A DNA stretch of 64,000 bases from CALJXB01 sp965225935 (GTDB taxonomy: Bacteria > Pseudomonadota > Alphaproteobacteria > Kiloniellales > JAKSDN01), in assembly GCA_965225935.1 (NCBI GenBank), contig CBDDCC010000016.1:186001-250000 (forward strand). The letters are read 5' to 3'. Below are positions 57,359 through 64,000 of this stretch, piece by piece (the first letter of the stretch is position 1; every line of letters begins with the position of its first letter). The notes under the pieces were generated by a model. It saw only the letters and a list, made by a program, of their open reading frames with translations. It did not search any database and was not told the DNA's origin. The translations under genes and the position numbers were made by a program.

Positions 57359-59686
57359 TTAACCAGAGAACTTGCGCTTTTTGCGCTTTTGCTGGCCCGC
57401 CGCCCGGCCCCGCCTGCCACCCTTGCCGGCCTTCGCGGCCCCGCGCGGGCGCGCCGCGCGCAAAGGGTCCCAGCCGGGCGCCCCGGTGGGTGCTGCCAGC
57501 GTGCCCGTGTCGGTTGCCTCGGGGCCCGCCACTCCGTCCTCCGCCAGCTGCAGCAGCAGCCCGCCGGTGATGGGATCGGCCTCGGCGAGCCGCACGGCCA
57601 GCCGCTCGCCCAGGCTGTAGCTGCGGCCCCAGCGGCGGCCCAGCAGGCGGTGCTCCTCGGCGATGTGGTCGTAGTAGTCGTCCGGCAGGCTTCGCATCGG
57701 GATGAGGCCGTCAGCGGCGCTGTCGTCCAGGGTGACGAAGAGGCCGAAGCGGGTGACCCCGCTGACGCGGCCGGTGAAGATCTCGCCGATCCGGTCCCTG
57801 AGGAAGGCGGCGGTGAAGCGGTCCACCGCCTCGCGCTCGGCGGCCTGGGCGCGCCGCTCCGTCGCCGAGATGTGGTGGCCCGCTTCCGGGAACTCGGCCT
57901 CGGCATCCTTCGGCAGGCCGCCGGCGCCGAGGCCCAGGCCGCTGATCAGGGCGCGGTGCACCAGCAGGTCGGCGTAGCGGCGGATCGGCGAGGTGAAATG
58001 GGCGTAGCGCGGCAGGGCGAGGCCGAAGTGGCCGATGTTGTCGGGCGCGTAGGCCGCCTGGCTCTGGGCGCGCAGCACCAGCTCGTGGACCATCGGCGCG
58101 GCGGCCTGGCCGCGCACCTTCTCCAGCACCTGGCCGAAGAGCCGCGGCTTGATCACCTGCCCGCGCGCCAGGCGCAAGCCCAGGCCGTCGAGCACCTGGC
58201 GGAGCGCGTCCAGCTTCTGGGGGTCGGGGGCGTCGTGGATGCGGTACATGCAGGGCCGGTTGTGCTCTTCCAGGGTCTCTGCCGCGGCGACGTTGGCGGC
58301 GATCATGAACTCCTCGATCAGCCGGTGGCTGTCGTAGCGCGCCGAGGGCCTGATCGCCGTCACCTCGCCGCGCTCGTCCAGCACCACGCTGCGCTCGGGC
58401 AGGTCGAGATCCAGGGTGCCGCGGGCCCGACGGGCCCGGGCGAGGGCGCCATAGGCCCCGTAAAGCGGGCGGATGACCGCCTCGATGAGCGGCCGGGCGG
58501 CTTCGTCCGGCCGGCCGTCCTGGGCGGCCTGAACCTGGGGGTAGGTGAGCCGGGCGGCCGAGCGCATGAGGCCGCGCAGGAAGCGGTGCTTGAGCTTCCG
58601 GCCCTCTGCGTCGATCCAGAGGTGCACCGCCAGGCAGGAGCGCTCCTCCCCTGGCTTGAGGGAGCACCAGCCGGTGGAGAGCGCCTCCGGTAGCATGGGC
58701 ACGACCCGGTCCGGGAAGTAGGCCGAGTTGCCGCGCTCGTAGGCCGCCTTGTCGAGGGCGCTCTCCGGCCGCACGTAGTGGGCCACGTCGGCGATCGCCA
58801 CCAGCAGGTGCCAGCCGCCTGGGTTCTTGGGATCCGGATCGGCCTCGGCCCAGACCGCGTCGTCGAAGTCCCTGGCGTCCGCGCCGTCGATGGTCACCAA
58901 AGGCAGATCCCGCAGGTCCTCCCGGCCCGCGGCCTTGGCCGGTCCCGCCGCCTTGGCCTCGGCCAGCGCCGCCTCGGAGAAGACGGTCGGCAGGCCGTGC
59001 TCGTGGATCGAGATGAGGCTCAGGGCCCGTGTCTCGTCGAGCCGGCCCAGGCGCTCCACCACCCGCACGTCCCGGGGGCCGAGGCGTGGGTGGGGCGACT
59101 TGGGCTCGACCAGCACCAGCTCGCCCGGCCGGGCGCCCTCGGCGTCGTCGGGATGGAGGGGAAAGACGCTCTTCGCCCGCCGGTCCGTCGGCCGCACCCG
59201 TCCGCCGCGGGCATCGCGCTCGTAGACCCCGATGAGCCGCTTCGGCACCCCGGCCAGCACCCGCATGGTACGGGCCTCGTAGACGCCCTCGCCCACCTTC
59301 TGCAGGCGCGCCAGCACCCGGTCGCCCGGCCCGGCAGCGGCGTGGCCCCGGCGCTGGGGCGCGAGGTAGATCTGCGGCGGCGCGACCTCTTGGTTCCAGA
59401 CGGCCGGCTTGGCCAGGACCTCGCCATCCGCGTCGGTGCCGGTGATCTCCAGCACCGTCACCGGGGGCAGCTCGCCGACCGGCAGCAGGCGCCGCCTGGC
59501 GCCGGGCTTGAGGTCGCCGGACTCGCGCAGCTCCTTCAGCAGGCCCTTGAGCGCCACCCGGTCGGCGCCCTTGATCTGGAAGGCGCGGGCGATCTCGCGC
59601 TTGCCGACGGGTCGCTCGGAGCTTCGGATGAAGTCGAGGACCTCCTCCCGGGTCGGGAAGGCGCGCGCAGTCTTTTTCCTGGTCAT
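57359..59686 (-). CDS. rnr: Ribonuclease R
   Basis: This 775-residue RNB-family exoribonuclease degrades structured RNA. It contains an N-terminal winged-helix/cold-shock region (FPTREEVLDFIRSSERPVGKREIARAFQIKG), the RNB catalytic segment LVTIDGADARDFDDAVWAE, GNSAYFPDRVVPMLPEALSTGWCSL, and a C-terminal S1 domain (GEIFTGRVSGVTRFGLFVTLDDS). The tail is Lys/Arg-rich, as is typical. It starts 21 bases after topA ends, so the two are one operon. Confidence 0.95.
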   Translation of the reverse strand: MTRKKTARAFPTREEVLDFIRSSERPVGKREIARAFQIKGADRVALKGLLKELRESGDLKPGARRRLLPVGELPPVTVLEITGTDADGEVLAKPAVWNQEVAPPQIYLAPQRRGHAAAGPGDRVLARLQKVGEGVYEARTMRVLAGVPKRLIGVYERDARGGRVRPTDRRAKSVFPLHPDDAEGARPGELVLVEPKSPHPRLGPRDVRVVERLGRLDETRALSLISIHEHGLPTVFSEAALAEAKAAGPAKAAGREDLRDLPLVTIDGADARDFDDAVWAEADPDPKNPGGWHLLVAIADVAHYVRPESALDKAAYERGNSAYFPDRVVPMLPEALSTGWCSLKPGEERSCLAVHLWIDAEGRKLKHRFLRGLMRSAARLTYPQVQAAQDGRPDEAARPLIEAVIRPLYGAYGALARARRARGTLDLDLPERSVVLDERGEVTAIRPSARYDSHRLIEEFMIAANVAAAETLEEHNRPCMYRIHDAPDPQKLDALRQVLDGLGLRLARGQVIKPRLFGQVLEKVRGQAAAPMVHELVLRAQSQAAYAPDNIGHFGLALPRYAHFTSPIRRYADLLVHRALISGLGLGAGGLPKDAEAEFPEAGHHISATERRAQAAEREAVDRFTAAFLRDRIGEIFTGRVSGVTRFGLFVTLDDSAADGLIPMRSLPDDYYDHIAEEHRLLGRRWGRSYSLGERLAVRLAEADPITGGLLLQLAEDGVAGPEATDTGTLAAPTGAPGWDPLRAARPRGAAKAGKGGRRGRAAGQQKRKKRKFSG

Positions 59687-59707
59687 CGTATCGGGGTGCC
59701 GGCGGGA

Positions 59708-62431
<2,724 letters not shown>

Positions 62432-62819
62432 GCGACGCGATCGGGTTCCAACAGCTCGTTCGAGGTGCCAACGGCGCGGCGGCGGCGGCAAATACCGCCC
62501 GGCGCGGCGCCGTCCGCGCTTCCTGTCTCCGTCCCCCGAGGCCCGAACTCGTCCAAAGCCCCGCGGAGGCGGAAGGACAATTGGCACTCCAACCGGTCCT
62601 CGTCAACCTCCGCCGGGACAGGTCCTCCTGCGAACCGCCTTCGCCGGTTTCCCAAAACTCTGGGATTGGCTACCATGACGCCATTGTCCAAGGGACCGCT
62701 CTGGGCTCCCGCCGAAGGCGGCTCCGACCGCCTGTGGTCCCGCTTCCAGTAGTGCCGGTTGGTGATTTTCGTGGCTTCGGAGGGCGCGACTCCTCCAGGC
62801 CGGAGAACGCGAAAAAGTT
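62432..62819. other. 388-bp gene-free stretch upstream of topA
   Basis: This divergent gap lies between topA and the gene at 62820. In many relatives dprA lies here, upstream of topA; I see no trace of it. It probably holds both promoters, but none is clear enough to call. The 87-residue frame at 62428-62691 on the minus strand has poor codon use and no recognisable sequence. Confidence 0.5.
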
Positions 62820-63350
62820 ATGCCCGATCTCAAAGCTCTGGAAAGGGTTATTGCCGCGATCTCCGAAGCGCGGGAGGGCGGCCACGAGCTCGACGTGCGG
62901 ATCTCGGTGGCCCTCGGAGAGCTGCGCAGCGGCTCGGCCAAGCTGCTGAAGCTGTTCGTCGACGAGGGCTACGACTGGAACGTGGTCTCGGCGCTCCTGG
63001 ACGAGCAGGTCCCGCCCTATTCGACGTCCCTCGATGCCGCCGTGCCCGGCGAGCACGTCGTGGGCGTGCTCTATTCCCAGCGGCGCGGGCGCTGGGCGGC
63101 CATCCACCGTGGGCCCGACGGAGGCGAGGAGGGCCCCATCTGGGCGGCGACAGAGGCGCTGGCGCGGCGGGCGGCGGGTCTCACCGGTCTTGCCGGGGCG
63201 GCGGGCGGGGAGGCGCGCCGGCCGCTGGAGACGCTGCTGCCGGGCGAGGAACCGGCCGATCGGTCCGGTGAGACCGTCACTGGCGAGCGCGCCGCCGAGA
63301 ACACGACGGAGGACGAGGAGGAGCTTCCCGACTGGAAGATCCTGTTCTGA
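62820..63350 (+). CDS. Conserved protein resembling the phage ABA-sandwich family
   Basis: This 176-residue protein has a charged first half (MPDLKALERVIAAISEAREGGHELDVRISVALGELRSGSAKLLKLFVDEGYDWNVV) and a middle with PPYSTSLDAAVPGEHVVGVLYSQRRGRWAAIHRG. This P-Y-x-T-S-x-D-A-A signature, followed by a helix with AATEALARRAA, looks like the phage ABA-sandwich domain. The last ~60 residues are acidic and disordered, ending PDWKILF. mipZ follows 26 bases later on the same strand. Its role is unknown; a phage origin is not shown by the surroundings. Confidence 0.65.
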   Translation: MPDLKALERVIAAISEAREGGHELDVRISVALGELRSGSAKLLKLFVDEGYDWNVVSALLDEQVPPYSTSLDAAVPGEHVVGVLYSQRRGRWAAIHRGPDGGEEGPIWAATEALARRAAGLTGLAGAAGGEARRPLETLLPGEEPADRSGETVTGERAAENTTEDEEELPDWKILF

Positions 63351-63376
63351 TCAGCCCTTGTGGGGGAGGGCGGAAG

Positions 63377-64000
63377 GTGACTTCAGCCGATTGGCTGGAA
63401 GCCACCGGGGGCGCACGGCCCTACGTGGTGGTGACCGGCAACGAGAAGGGCGGCACCGGCAAGTCGACCACGGCCATGCACATCGCCGTCGGCCTGCTGC
63501 GTCTCGGCTACAGGGTGGGCAGCATCGACGTTGACGGCCGCCAGGGCACCCTCTCCACCTATCTGGACTACCGCTCGGGCTACGCGCGGCGCAGCGGCAT
63601 CGAGCTCGCCATGCCGGAGCACCGCAGGATCGCGCCCGCCCTGGCGGAGACTCGAGACCAGGAGGCGGCCAACGACGGGGCCCGCTTCATCAAGGCGCTG
63701 TCCGAGCTGTCCCGGCAGCACTTCATCGTTATCGACACGCCGGGCAGCGAAAGCCACCTGACGCGCCTCGCCCACGGGGAGGCGGACACCCTGGTGACGC
63801 CGGTCAACGACAGCTTCCTGGACATCGATGTGCTGGCCAAGATCAACCGGGAGCGCCGCACGGTCGAGGCGCCCAGCTTCTACACCCGCATGATCTGGGA
63901 ACAGAACGACCGCCGGGTTGCCGAGGGCCGCAGGCCCATCGACTGGGTGGTGATGCGCAACCGCATGACCCACATCGAGGCCCGCAACAAGCGGGACATC
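63377..64000 (+). CDS. mipZ: Division-plane positioning ATPase MipZ (N-terminal part)
   Basis: The first 208 residues are visible; the gene runs off the window. A GTG start with GGGGGAGGGCGGAAG upstream is followed by VVVTGNEKGGTGKSTTAMHIAVGLLRLGYRVGSIDVDGRQGTLSTYL, the deviant Walker A of MipZ/ParA, and IDTPGSESHLTRLAHGEADTLVTPVNDSFLDIDVLAKI. WVVMRNRMTHIEARNKRD is specific to MipZ. MipZ forms gradients from the poles and places FtsZ at midcell in Alphaproteobacteria lacking MinCD. The C-terminal residues are outside the window. Confidence 0.94.
   Translation, partial: MTSADWLEATGGARPYVVVTGNEKGGTGKSTTAMHIAVGLLRLGYRVGSIDVDGRQGTLSTYLDYRSGYARRSGIELAMPEHRRIAPALAETRDQEAANDGARFIKALSELSRQHFIVIDTPGSESHLTRLAHGEADTLVTPVNDSFLDIDVLAKINRERRTVEAPSFYTRMIWEQNDRRVAEGRRPIDWVVMRNRMTHIEARNKRDI

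Overview
The window is a very GC-rich, densely coded chromosomal segment from an alphaproteobacterium, most likely a Rhodospirillales/Rhodovibrionales-type organism. The support is gene content and order: MipZ, DivK next to PleD, HdaA, an EipB (DUF1849) protein, the bacterial aa3-oxidase subunit IV peptide, the alphaproteobacterial DinB with an N-terminal zinc ribbon, and rpsF-rpsR-DUF2232-rplI-(cfa)-dnaB. The lineage is inferred; no rRNA or tRNA is visible to confirm it. Nearly all of the segment is core genome with one insertion sequence.

Layout. 1-2.2 kb: end of bamB, then der. 2.2-9.6 kb (minus): a cold-shock gene with a 52-residue companion, an SDR, DUF2937, purF, cvpA, radA and the MlaF/MlaE lipid transporter. 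9.9-15.8 kb (minus): dnaB, cfa, rplI, a DUF2232 membrane protein, rpsR and rpsF. 16.1-24.6 kb (plus): fabD, fabG, then an interruption (a minus-strand membrane protein with peptidoglycan-binding and TPR-like regions, plus a secreted EF-hand protein), then acpP, fabF, mltG, yicC, gmk. 24.6-29.2 kb (minus): rsmA, surA, lptD. 29.6-33.6 kb (plus): pepA, holC, a GGDEF protein and a secreted hypothetical. 33.6-38.1 kb: an ABC-F ATPase, ndk, a 40-residue oxidase subunit, purN and purM. 38.3-45.9 kb: DUF2066, CDP-alcohol phosphotransferase, AI-2E-type permease, hdaA, a divergent SDR, rnd (minus) and aspS. 46-48.4 kb is the only accessory-looking stretch: a lipoprotein, an IS630-family element sitting in that lipoprotein's stop codon, a secreted Rap1a/Tai-like protein and a tiny Flp-like prepilin. 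48.6-64 kb: DUF6505-like, eipB, dinB, ROK kinase, divK-pleD, rpmG, NUDIX, ctpA, rnr, topA, an ABA-sandwich-like protein and the start of mipZ.

Themes. Envelope biogenesis is strongly represented (BamB, SurA, LptD, MlaEF, MltG, EipB, CtpA), next to type II fatty acid synthesis, ribosome and translation genes, purine synthesis (purF, purM, purN) and cell-cycle control (DivK, PleD, HdaA, MipZ, with three candidate CtrA boxes).

I did not find a convincing undescribed multi-gene system. The points most worth a second look are smaller: the two ribosomal proteins with long low-complexity tails (S6, L9), the SDR that lost its catalytic Tyr and Lys, the orphan 40-residue prepilin, the IS in a stop codon with an A8 frameshift, and expected neighbours that are absent (lptF, lptG, pdxA, alr, ppk, dprA). 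Their absence here does not show that they are absent from the genome.
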